Positions 1 to 6,513 of a stretch of DNA of 11,068 nt are shown piece after piece. The stretch is from NCBI GenBank assembly GCA_020444775.1, contig JAGRHX010000563.1, positions 1 to 11,068 on the forward strand. The letters are read 5' to 3'. The stretch's first letter is position 1. Every line of letters starts with the position of its first letter. Position numbers and translations under genes: made by a program. The notes beneath the pieces were generated by a model, which searched no databases, was not told where the DNA came from, and was given only the letters and a program-made list of their open reading frames with translations. The stretch comes from Gammaproteobacteria bacterium. GTDB lineage: Bacteria > Pseudomonadota > Gammaproteobacteria > HK1.

Positions 1-880
1 CGTGCAGGTCCCCAACGGCGTGGTCGACATCGCGGTCGCCGATGAGGCCGAGGCCGTCGAGACCGCGCGCAAGTATCTATCCTACTTCCAGGGCACGCTC
101 GATCAGTGGGAGTGCGCCGATCAGCGATTGCTGCGCCATATCGTCCCCGAGAACCGCCTGCGCGTGTACGAGGTGCGTGAGGTCATACACACGCTCGCGG
201 ACAGCGGCTCGGTGCTCGAGCTTCGCCGTGGCTATGGCCATGGCATCGTCACCGCGCTGATTCGTATCGAAGGCCGCCCGATGGGCCTCATCGCCAACAA
301 CCCCGCGCACCTGGGCGGCGCCATCGACAGCGACGCGTCGGACAAGGCATCACGGTTCCTGCAGCTGTGCGACGCCTTCGACCTGCCCGTAATCTCGCTG
401 TGCGATACGCCGGGGAACATGGTGGGTCCGGAGCACGAACGAACCGCGCTGGTGCGCCACTGCTGCCGCATGTTCGTGGTCGGCGCCAACATCACGGTGC
501 CACTGGTGATGGTCGTGTTGCGCAAGGGCTATGGGCTGGGCGCGCAAGGCATGGCGGGCGGCAGCTTTCATGCGCCGCTCGCTTCTCTGTCATGGCCGAC
601 CGGTGAATTCGGCGGCATGGGCCTGGAAGGCGCGGTGAAGCTCGGCTTTCGCGATCAGCTCGCGGCCATCGAAGACCCGAAGCTGCGCCGCGAGGAGTAC
701 GAGAAACGCGTTGCCGAGATGTATGAGCAGGGCAAGGCGATCAGCATCGCCAGCTACTTCGAGCTCGACGATGTGATTGACCCGGCCGAGACTCGCTACT
801 GGATAATGAACGCGCTGCGAGCCGCGCCACCGCCCGCGCCACGCACCGGGAAGAAGCGCAGCAACATCGATACCTGGTGA
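1..880 (+). CDS. Acyl-CoA carboxylase, carboxyltransferase C-terminal part (5' truncated by window)
   Basis: This is the carboxyltransferase half-reaction domain of a biotin-dependent acyl-CoA carboxylase. It moves carboxyl from carboxybiotin to an acyl-CoA in the cytoplasm. The reading frame is open to the left edge, so the GTG at 2 is not a credible start and the true gene begins upstream. Visible are the inter-subdomain linker (about residues 1-60) and the C-terminal crotonase-like fold, with GLIANNP (95-101), CDTPGNMVGPE (134-144), VLRKGYGLGAQGMAGG (172-187) and WPTGEFGGMGLEGAV (198-212). From family knowledge, this pattern, with SFHAP before the WPTGEFGGMGLEG motif, resembles the C-terminus of single-chain long-chain acyl-CoA carboxylases (biotin carboxylase, biotin carrier and carboxyltransferase in one chain) more than stand-alone PccB or AccD. 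That assignment is inference because the N-terminal domains are outside the window. A 122-base gap separates it from the convergent alpha/beta hydrolase gene. Confidence 0.88.
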   Translation, partial: VQVPNGVVDIAVADEAEAVETARKYLSYFQGTLDQWECADQRLLRHIVPENRLRVYEVREVIHTLADSGSVLELRRGYGHGIVTALIRIEGRPMGLIANNPAHLGGAIDSDASDKASRFLQLCDAFDLPVISLCDTPGNMVGPEHERTALVRHCCRMFVVGANITVPLVMVVLRKGYGLGAQGMAGGSFHAPLASLSWPTGEFGGMGLEGAVKLGFRDQLAAIEDPKLRREEYEKRVAEMYEQGKAISIASYFELDDVIDPAETRYWIMNALRAAPPPAPRTGKKRSNIDTW

Positions 881-1002
881 CGGCTGACCCTCGAGACGCC
901 CGCGTCAGACTGCCGGGAACAAGCCTTCTTGCCGCACGAAACAGACGAGCACGACGATCTCATCGAGATTGGACTTGCGGCGGCACGACGGGTGACCGCT
1001 CG
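881..1002. other. Intergenic region between convergent genes
   Basis: A 122-base gap between the carboxylase stop and the alpha/beta hydrolase stop. The only structure I see is a short stem-loop at about 957-971 (ATCTC-ATC-GAGAT) without a T tract. It is too weak to call a terminator. No gene is visible. Confidence 0.5.
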
Positions 1003-1746
1003 CTACACGGCGGGCCGGCTCGCCCTCAGGAAGCTGCGGATGTGGCGCACCGCCATCGCGACGTTCTGCCGTGTGTCCTTCCACGGGAACAGGCTCAGCT
1101 GTCCCTCGGGTGCAAGACGTGCCATCTCAATCGCAACATCGTATGGATGGGCTGGCACATCGTCTGGCAGCACGAGCAGCGGCGTACGGCAACGACTCAC
1201 GTACTCGCGGCTGGCGGTGAGCACGAACTCGACGCCATCGTACATCTTGTGCAGATAGCGGTTGATCGACTCCATCGAGATCTCCGGCCGGCTTGCAATC
1301 AGCCCGGGCGCCCAGATGGACAGATTGTTCTTTATGAAGAAATCCGGATAGCGGGGATCCACCCCGCTCGGCTGCGCGTGAACCGACGCGACGATGCGGC
1401 CGGGCGCGCGTTGCATCAGGTTCCAGATGAGCGGATTGCCGATGCAAAAGCCCATCACCATGAAACGGTCGACGCCAAGGTGGTCGAGCACCGCGAGCTG
1501 GTCGTCGGTATGCGCGTTCCAGGGGTCATCGAAGTCCAACGGTCCGACCGACTCGCCGCCATTGGCGTTGCGCAGATCCATGCAGATACAGCGATACTCG
1601 GACTGGAATTCCGCCACCGCGTCGAACGGGCCGGTGGGATAGACCACCCTGGAGTTCAGCCCGCCACCATAGATGATGAGGAGCGGAAAGCCGGTGCCAG
1701 CCTCCTCGTAGCGGATGGTGGCCTTGCCTCGTTGGATGTGTGGCAT
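1003..1746 (-). CDS. Alpha/beta hydrolase with cysteine nucleophile (GFCIG elbow)
   Basis: A 247-residue single-domain alpha/beta hydrolase, with no signal peptide and therefore cytoplasmic. The N-terminal strands PLLIIYGGG (21-29) carry a likely oxyanion-hole segment. The nucleophile elbow is G99-F-C101-I-G103, so cysteine replaces the usual serine. The likely acid and base lie in LPDDVPAHP (193-201): D195 or D196, and H200. The usual C-terminal histidine position, after strand 8, reads LFPWKD and has no histidine. I recall related bacterial proteins sharing the PAHP and PWK motifs, so this looks like a subfamily trait rather than decay. The substrate is unknown; an ester, lactone or thioester linkage is plausible. 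The start is supported by AGGGGAA about 6 bases upstream. It lies downstream of the D-aminoacylase-like gene on the same strand, 286 bases away, so cotranscription is uncertain. Confidence 0.85.
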   Translation of the reverse strand: MPHIQRGKATIRYEEAGTGFPLLIIYGGGLNSRVVYPTGPFDAVAEFQSEYRCICMDLRNANGGESVGPLDFDDPWNAHTDDQLAVLDHLGVDRFMVMGFCIGNPLIWNLMQRAPGRIVASVHAQPSGVDPRYPDFFIKNNLSIWAPGLIASRPEISMESINRYLHKMYDGVEFVLTASREYVSRCRTPLLVLPDDVPAHPYDVAIEMARLAPEGQLSLFPWKDTRQNVAMAVRHIRSFLRASRPAV

Positions 1747-2032
1747 CGAGCTTCCCCTGTCGCGCCGTGGCCTGTCGTACTGTCGTAAGGGCGATGGTAA
1801 GCGAGGTGCGTTGCTTCATGCATCCGCCCCTCGCTCGCCGTTCGCATCATGGCGTCACCGTGTTGCAGCTCACGGATGCGCGGTCGCACCAGGCGGCGCG
1901 TCCGCAGGCCAAAGCTGCGCCGGTTTCGTCAGTGCCTCAGCGCTTCGGGCCAGAGGTGTGCCCTCGCCACGATGCCACCCGGCAGAGGCCGATGCCGCAG
2001 CATCGGACCCTGCCGTGCTCGGCGAATTGACT
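1747..2032. other. Intergenic region, possible 5' control region of the alpha/beta hydrolase
   Basis: A 286-base gap between two minus-strand genes. It holds no convincing gene: the open frames here lack Shine-Dalgarno sites and recognisable domains. Just upstream of the hydrolase start there is a tandem 8-base near-repeat, TGTCGTAC and TGTCGTAA (1773-1788), plus another TGTCG at 1758-1762. These could be half-sites for a regulator or chance. A stem-loop near the left-hand gene's stop is listed separately. I could not identify a confident -35/-10 pair. Confidence 0.4.
1989..2006 (-). terminator. Stem-loop 27 bases after the D-aminoacylase-like stop
   Basis: A perfect 7-base stem, CCGATGC (1989-1995) with GCATCGG (2000-2006), around a four-base loop. 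It starts 27 bases past the stop codon at 2033 in the direction of transcription. No T tract follows, so intrinsic termination is uncertain. It could instead protect the 3' end or separate expression of the following hydrolase gene. Confidence 0.4.
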
Positions 2033-3742
2033 TCAGTTGCGGTGCGCGTGATACCACGAGTTGCGTAGCACCCCCCCCGGCAGCGCACCCGTGTGCTCAC
2101 CATTCTCCAGCAGCACCTGACCATTGACGATGGTCATGTGCACGCCTTCGGCCTCCTCGCGTATACGCCAGCCACCAGCCGGGAAATCCCGGACCACGGT
2201 CTCCTTGCCGGCCCGCACGGTCTTTGGATCGAACAACACGATATCGGCAGCCAGCCCTGGTCGCAGCAGGCCGCGATCGTAGATGCCAAAAGCCGAGGCG
2301 GAATCGAAGGTCAGCTTGCGCACGGCCTGCTCCAGCGTCAGCACCTTGCGCTCGCGCACCCATTCGCCGAGCAACCTGGTGGTATATCCATAGCCACCGT
2401 GGAACTGCACGTGCGCCCCCCCATCCCCCAGACCGATCAAGGCGTTGGGATAGGTGAGGATCTGTGCCATGGCCTCATCGTCGATGTTGTTCTCGGCCTG
2501 CAGGAATCGGGTCTCGAGTTGCTCCTCGACCACCAGGTCGAGGAAGGCATCAATCACGCGTTTGCCCTGCATCCTGGCGATCTCGCCGATGCTCTTGAAC
2601 TGAAGATGCCGATTCTTCTCCAGCGCGGGCTCGTTCACCCACATGTAGTCCCACCAGGTCTTGGAGAAACCCATCGCGTTGTGCGGCACCGAGCGCTCCA
2701 CCGCCTCGGCGTGCAGCTTGTCGCGCACCGCCGGATCGGCATACGCGCGCAGCTTCTCCTCGTCCGACGAGATGAGGATCGGATGCCAGGTGGGCAGACC
2801 ACGGAACACCTGGCAGTTCTTCATCGTGAAGTCCTGGGTGACCCGATTCGGGCTGCACATGGGATAGGCGCGGATCCCACGTGCGGCGGTCTCGTCAACC
2901 CGCGCCATGTGCTGCTTCCATTTGTCGGGCCAGCGCACGGTCTGGGACAGGTTGTTGTAGACCACGGTGCGGCCGGTCGCCTCGGCAAGCCGGGCCATCA
3001 TACCGTTGCTCAGTTCCTGGTCGACACCACCACCGACCTGGATGGTACCCGTCGCCATCTCACGCAGTACATCGGCGAGCGCGAAGATCTCCGGCTCCTC
3101 GGCCCACAGTGCGGGTATCGGCACACCTTGAGGGTCGTAGTGACCCTTCTGCTTGGAGAGCGACAGCCCCAGCGCACCTGCCGTGAGCCCCTCACGGACC
3201 ACGTCCTGCATCGCCTCGATCTCGTCATCGGTCGCGGCACGCTTCTGGCAATCGTCACCCATCACGTAGTAGCGAACCGGCGTATGACCGATCAGGGTAC
3301 CCACGTTGACACCGAGATGGTTCTCGAGTCGGTCCATATACTGAGGTATCGACTCCCAATCGACGTCTATGGTAGACAGGACCTCCATCGGGATCGCTTC
3401 AACGTAGGAGAGGAACTCCGCGGTGCGCTCCGCTGCCTTGGCGCCCGGCCGTACCGGTGCCAACGCCAGCGAGCAGTTCCCAAAGATGACGGTGGTGGCG
3501 CCATGCTGTGGTGAGAAGCTGCACAGGGGATCCCAGGTCACCTGGCCATCATAGTGTGAATGGTTGTCGATGAAGCCGGGCGCGACCGCCAGACCGTCGG
3601 CATCGATGCTGCGAGTGGCGGGCCCGCTCAGCCGGCCCAGCTCGACAATCCTGCCGTTCGTCACTCCGATGTCGCCGCGAAACGCCGGTGCACCGGAACC
3701 GTCGACAATCAGCCCGTTCTTGATCAGCAGGTCATAGCTCAT
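2033..3742 (-). CDS. D-aminoacylase-like amidohydrolase (amidohydrolase-3 family)
   Basis: A 569-residue cytoplasmic metal-dependent amidohydrolase of the N-acyl-D-amino-acid deacylase group. The start is supported by GGGAGG about 11 bases upstream. The N-terminal beta-sandwich strand MSYDLLIKNGLIVDGSG (1-17) is typical. It is followed by APGFIDNHSHYDGQ (54-67), with the HxH pair H61/H63, and by FGNCSLALAP (87-96), with the cysteine (C90) that ligands metal in D-aminoacylases. LGDGGAHVQF (438-447) supplies the catalytic aspartate D440. A C-terminal sandwich segment, RPGLAADIVLFDP (494-506), closes the fold. The two mid-barrel histidine ligands of classical D-aminoacylase (THxR and SHHK-type motifs) are not recognisable; the corresponding stretches read TIQVGGGVDQE (233-243) and VVYNNLSQTV (260-269). 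It therefore belongs to the divergent class often annotated only as amidohydrolase, and its substrate need not be an N-acyl-D-amino acid. It is flanked by two other hydrolase genes on the same strand. Confidence 0.88.
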   Translation of the reverse strand: MSYDLLIKNGLIVDGSGAPAFRGDIGVTNGRIVELGRLSGPATRSIDADGLAVAPGFIDNHSHYDGQVTWDPLCSFSPQHGATTVIFGNCSLALAPVRPGAKAAERTAEFLSYVEAIPMEVLSTIDVDWESIPQYMDRLENHLGVNVGTLIGHTPVRYYVMGDDCQKRAATDDEIEAMQDVVREGLTAGALGLSLSKQKGHYDPQGVPIPALWAEEPEIFALADVLREMATGTIQVGGGVDQELSNGMMARLAEATGRTVVYNNLSQTVRWPDKWKQHMARVDETAARGIRAYPMCSPNRVTQDFTMKNCQVFRGLPTWHPILISSDEEKLRAYADPAVRDKLHAEAVERSVPHNAMGFSKTWWDYMWVNEPALEKNRHLQFKSIGEIARMQGKRVIDAFLDLVVEEQLETRFLQAENNIDDEAMAQILTYPNALIGLGDGGAHVQFHGGYGYTTRLLGEWVRERKVLTLEQAVRKLTFDSASAFGIYDRGLLRPGLAADIVLFDPKTVRAGKETVVRDFPAGGWRIREEAEGVHMTIVNGQVLLENGEHTGALPGGVLRNSWYHAHRN

Positions 3743-3964
3743 TGGTGGTTACCCTCCCGCCGGCCGGACCGCGTGGCGCGATCCAGTCGCCAGCCGATGC
3801 AGCGTGCCACCAGCGTCGACCGCAAGCAAATCGTCCGCTCTCGACCCGACTCGAGCTCGGATCGGGCTGCGGGTCCCGGCAAGTCCGCGCAGGCACGCCT
3901 TCGAGCATCACCTGGGGAGGCGTCGACCCGGTCGGCTCCTCCCCAGGGCAGCGAGCAGCGGGGG
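3743..3964. other. Intergenic region between two amidohydrolase genes
   Basis: A 222-base gap between genes read in the same direction. Its right side holds the strong hairpin at 3911-3947. The rest is GC-rich with small palindromes such as CGAGCTCG and no clear promoter. If the hairpin terminates transcription, the D-aminoacylase-like gene must have its own promoter in 3743-3910. Confidence 0.45.
3911..3947 (-). terminator. Strong 37-base hairpin after the amidohydrolase-2 gene
   Basis: CCTGGGGAGG (3911-3920) pairs perfectly with CCTCCCCAGG (3938-3947). The inside extends the stem: one C-T mismatch, a G-C pair, a T-G wobble, then CGAC (3924-3927) with GTCG (3931-3934) around the loop CCG. 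The structure is nearly continuous at 16 to 17 pairs. It begins 18 bases after the stop codon at 3965. No T tract follows in the transcribed direction, so it may be a non-canonical terminator or an mRNA-stabilising, operon-polarity element. Confidence 0.6.
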
Positions 3965-5188
3965 CTACTTGCTTGTCGTCGACTCGGCCGGTTGGCGACG
4001 CTCGGCGGCCGCGGCAGCCAGCTCGAAGTGCTTGTCACCGAATCCGTACAGATGCGCCCCACCCATGAAGATCTTCGCCGCGGTGTCGCGCGACACGCTC
4101 TTGAGCAGATTGTTCGAGACGTTGGGGAAATTCGAGTCGAAGTGCGGATAGTCAGTGGAGATACACATGCGGTCCGCGCCTATCAACGAGGCGATCGCCT
4201 CGGTCTCCGGCTCGCTACCCTCGACCGCGGCCCAGCAATTGCGCTGAAAGTATTCACGCGGCGTCAGGGAGAGATAGGGTGCGTGGGAGTCGCGATACTG
4301 CGGGTAGTCCCATTCGATGCGAGTGAGCAGGCCAGGGACCCAGGAGTTCTGCGCTTCCAGATAGCCCACACGCAGCTTGGGATGGAACTCGAATACACCA
4401 CCGATGACCATTGCGATCAGGGTCTGTTGCATCTCGATCCAGTGGCTTGCCACGTGCCGGTAGAAGCGGTTCTCGCCGTACAGCACGTTCATGTGCGAGT
4501 AGCGTGCGCCGGTGCCCTCGTGAAAGCCCATGGTCACGTCGAGCGCCTCGTGCAGCTCGTAAAGAGGTGTCCAGTAGTTCGAGTGCCAGAAGTAGCCGTT
4601 GAGCTGATTCGGGCGCACGAAGGATCCGACCGCACCGAGCTCGGTCACACAGCGCACCAGCTCCTGACAGGCCAGATTGACATCGTGCAGCGGTAGCATG
4701 GCCGCGAACTTGAGCTGGTCCGGGCTGTGCTGACAGAACTCGTGGATCCAATCGTTGTAGGCACGGCAGAGCGCCAGCGATAGCTGCGGATCCAGTCCGT
4801 CGCGGGCGATGAGGTTGAGACCCACCGTCGGGAACAGCACCGCGATGTCGATGCCCTCGAGCGCCATGCCCATGAGCTGGGCCTCGGCGTCGTAGTTGCG
4901 CTCCATCGCGAAATCGAGCCGGCCCGACTCGGCCAGTCTGGAACCGGACAACGGCTGGGTCACCTTGGCCAGGGTATGCGGGCGGGCCCGCTTACGGTGC
5001 TGCTCGAGCTGGGTATCGAGGTTGGCCGGCTGGCCGTCGATGATGATGACGCCGCGCTTGGGCTGACCGCTCGCATCCACGGGCAGCACCACACGGTCGT
5101 GGTATCGCTTGTCCAGATAGCGCCGGAACAGATCGGCCGGCTCCATGACATGCATGTCGCAATCGACGAAACGCAATCCATCCTTCAT
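3965..5188 (-). CDS. Amidohydrolase-2 family TIM-barrel metal enzyme
   Basis: A 407-residue cytoplasmic amidohydrolase of the ACMS-decarboxylase-like (amidohydrolase-2) superfamily, whose members hydrolyse or decarboxylate aromatic and other carboxylated substrates with a divalent metal. The N-terminal metal motif is VDCDMHVMEP (8-17), a D-x-D-x-H-V-x-E-P pattern. GFHEGTG (221-227) provides the barrel histidine H223. YLEAQNSWVP (276-285) and ISTDYPHFDS (343-352), with D346 and H349, complete the family signature. The frame is open 40 codons further upstream, but the ATG at 5188 is preceded at 6 bases by a perfect GGAGGT and opens straight into the conserved strand, so the shorter form is chosen. 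It is divergent from the dioxygenase gene across 271 bases and is the first gene of the minus-strand hydrolase block. The reaction and substrate are not identifiable from sequence alone. Confidence 0.9.
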   Translation of the reverse strand: MKDGLRFVDCDMHVMEPADLFRRYLDKRYHDRVVLPVDASGQPKRGVIIIDGQPANLDTQLEQHRKRARPHTLAKVTQPLSGSRLAESGRLDFAMERNYDAEAQLMGMALEGIDIAVLFPTVGLNLIARDGLDPQLSLALCRAYNDWIHEFCQHSPDQLKFAAMLPLHDVNLACQELVRCVTELGAVGSFVRPNQLNGYFWHSNYWTPLYELHEALDVTMGFHEGTGARYSHMNVLYGENRFYRHVASHWIEMQQTLIAMVIGGVFEFHPKLRVGYLEAQNSWVPGLLTRIEWDYPQYRDSHAPYLSLTPREYFQRNCWAAVEGSEPETEAIASLIGADRMCISTDYPHFDSNFPNVSNNLLKSVSRDTAAKIFMGGAHLYGFGDKHFELAAAAAERRQPAESTTSK

Positions 5189-5459
5189 CGTTCTACCTCC
5201 GTTGGTGGGTGCCTGACGAGCAGGACCTGAACGAGATTGACCGCGTCTTGGTGCGTCTGCGAGATCCACTCGGGCGTCTATAGAGGTGTCCCATCGCGGT
5301 CCGCTCATCGAGGCAATCGGTCATCCGGGCCTGTGTGCAGTCACCTGCCAGGCTGGATGCCCGTTGCATATTGCGCCGGACCTGTGCAGACGACAAGAAT
5401 GCAGGGACCGCAAGCGGCGGCCCGTCGCCTGACAGAACCACCTGACGGGGTGATTTGCG
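5189..5459. promoter_or_regulatory. Divergent promoter region, amidohydrolase and dioxygenase
   Basis: A 271-base gap that must carry the promoters of two divergently read genes. Candidate elements are weak: TATAGA on either strand around the CTATAG palindrome (5278-5283), and TTGACC (5238-5243) as a possible plus-strand -35 with no good partner. An imperfect direct repeat, CCGGGCCTGTGTGCAG (5325-5340) and CCGGACCTGTGCAG (5376-5389), lies centrally, about five helical turns apart. Several CCTGAC or CCTG/CAGG units recur (about 5212, 5428, 5441). No operator can be assigned with confidence. Confidence 0.4.
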
Positions 5460-6335
5460 ATGCCTATCGAGACACGTCCGCTCTGCCCCGCGATCGGCGC
5501 GGAGCTTCTCGGTGTGGCGGCCGATGGAGAGGTCGACCAGGCCGACTTTGATGCAATCCGTGATGCCTGGCTCGCACACTGCATCGTGCTGTTGCGTGAC
5601 ATGCGTTTCACGCCCGAGCAGCAGATCGCATTCACCCGTCGCTTCGGGCCGATGCACATCATGACGCCACATTCGCTGAATCTTGCCGGACACCCCGAGA
5701 TCTTCGTGGTGTCCAATCGGATGCGCGACGGCCAACCTGTCGGCCTGAAACGGGCTGGCTGGGGCTGGCACAGCGATGGCGAGGACAAGCTGTTGCCGAA
5801 CGCGGGCTCCCTGCTCTACGCGCTCGCGGTGGCGCCCGGTGCCGGCGATACCTTGTTCGCCAACATGTATGGCGCCTACGAGGCGTTACCCGCGCGGATA
5901 CGCCAACGGATCGAGGGGCGTCGAGCCCGCTTCAGTCGCGTCGATCTGCATCTGATCAACTACCCGAACCTGGCTCCGCTGACCGAGGCGGAGAAGCGGG
6001 CTCGTCCCGATGTCTACCATCCGTTGGTTCGCGAGCACCCGCTCACCGGCCGGAAGTCATTGTATGTGGGGCGGTGGGCTACCGACATCGAAGGCCTGTC
6101 CGGCGATGAGGGACGGGAGCTGGTGACCTGGCTGAAGACGTTCTCGGTGCAGCCACGATTCGTCTACCGACATCGCTGGAAAGCTGGCGACGCGATACTG
6201 TGGGACAATCGCTGCACCCAGCACTGTGCCGTGCCCTTCGACGACGCACACATCGACAGACACATGCATCGAACCACGCTCGAGGGCGATCTGCCTTATC
6301 TTGGTAACCTGCGTTCGTCGCTGGTAGCGGGATAG
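5460..6335 (+). CDS. TauD/TfdA-family Fe(II)/2-oxoglutarate-dependent dioxygenase
   Basis: A 291-residue cytoplasmic dioxygenase that would couple 2-oxoglutarate decarboxylation to hydroxylation of an organic substrate. The iron triad is visible: H104 and D106 in WGWHSDGED (101-109) and the distal H255 in WDNRCTQHCAVP (248-259). R271 in HMHRTTLEGD (268-277) is the expected 2-oxoglutarate-binding arginine. The N-terminus shows the family's IGAELLGV strand (12-19), and VLLRD plus FTRRFGP (58-64) match the usual TauD/TfdA core; length is normal. An in-frame TGA at 5451-5453 rules out any start further upstream, so the ATG at 5460 stands although its ribosome site (CGGGG) is weak. Family members act on taurine, aryloxyacetates, alkyl sulfates and carnitine precursors; nothing here selects among these. 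It diverges from the amidohydrolase block, which suggests a shared substrate or shared control. Confidence 0.9.
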   Translation: MPIETRPLCPAIGAELLGVAADGEVDQADFDAIRDAWLAHCIVLLRDMRFTPEQQIAFTRRFGPMHIMTPHSLNLAGHPEIFVVSNRMRDGQPVGLKRAGWGWHSDGEDKLLPNAGSLLYALAVAPGAGDTLFANMYGAYEALPARIRQRIEGRRARFSRVDLHLINYPNLAPLTEAEKRARPDVYHPLVREHPLTGRKSLYVGRWATDIEGLSGDEGRELVTWLKTFSVQPRFVYRHRWKAGDAILWDNRCTQHCAVPFDDAHIDRHMHRTTLEGDLPYLGNLRSSLVAG

Positions 6336-6425
6336 CACGAGCACCTGCATGACCGCTTTGGGAATCGTTCGGGTCACAGACCCTAGGGGCCACGCCAACG
6401 ATGATGCGTGCCTGACAGCAGGTAC

Positions 6426-6455
6426 GTGACGCTCGTTCGAGCGGCATGTTATATG
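6426..6455 (+). promoter_or_regulatory. Candidate promoter with palindrome in the spacer
   Basis: GTGACG (6426-6431) and TATATG (6450-6455) are 18 bases apart and form a weak -35/-10 pair for the exported-protein gene. The inverted repeat CGCTCG-TT-CGAGCG (6430-6443) lies across the spacer, a typical operator position. It also sits about 95 bases after the dioxygenase stop, so it could instead be the stem of a 3'-end hairpin. Confidence 0.35.
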
Positions 6456-6467
6456 TTGGCGTCAACG

Positions 6468-6485
6468 GGCCGTTCACCGGCCTTT
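6468..6485 (+). other. Leader hairpin before the exported-protein gene
   Basis: GGCCG (6468-6472) and CGGCC (6478-6482) form a 5-base GC stem around TTCAC, followed by TTT. It ends about 30 bases before the ATG at 6514. It may be a leader structure or an early terminator; the stem is short. Confidence 0.3.
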
Positions 6486-6513
6486 GCATCTACACCAAGC
6501 GAGGTCCAAGCCC

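Noticed and set aside
877..1788. Plus-strand open frame (303 codons) overlapping the carboxylase stop by four bases
   Set aside because: The four-base overlap looks operon-like, but the translation has no recognisable fold and the minus strand encodes a full alpha/beta hydrolase.
1715..2068. Open frames in the 1747-2032 gap as a small gene or a pseudogene
   Set aside because: No frame gives a recognisable domain, ribosome site or homology pattern, and the frames run into neighbouring genes.
2093..3514. Long plus-strand open frame (473 codons) opposite the D-aminoacylase-like gene
   Set aside because: It has no domain I recognise and its composition is that of an antisense shadow in GC-rich DNA. 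The opposite strand encodes a complete, motif-bearing enzyme.
3560..4696. Plus-strand open frame (378 codons) across the intergenic hairpin and opposite the amidohydrolase-2 gene
   Set aside because: It runs over two real genes and a non-coding gap, is His/Arg/Val-rich as expected for an antisense frame, and lacks a ribosome site.
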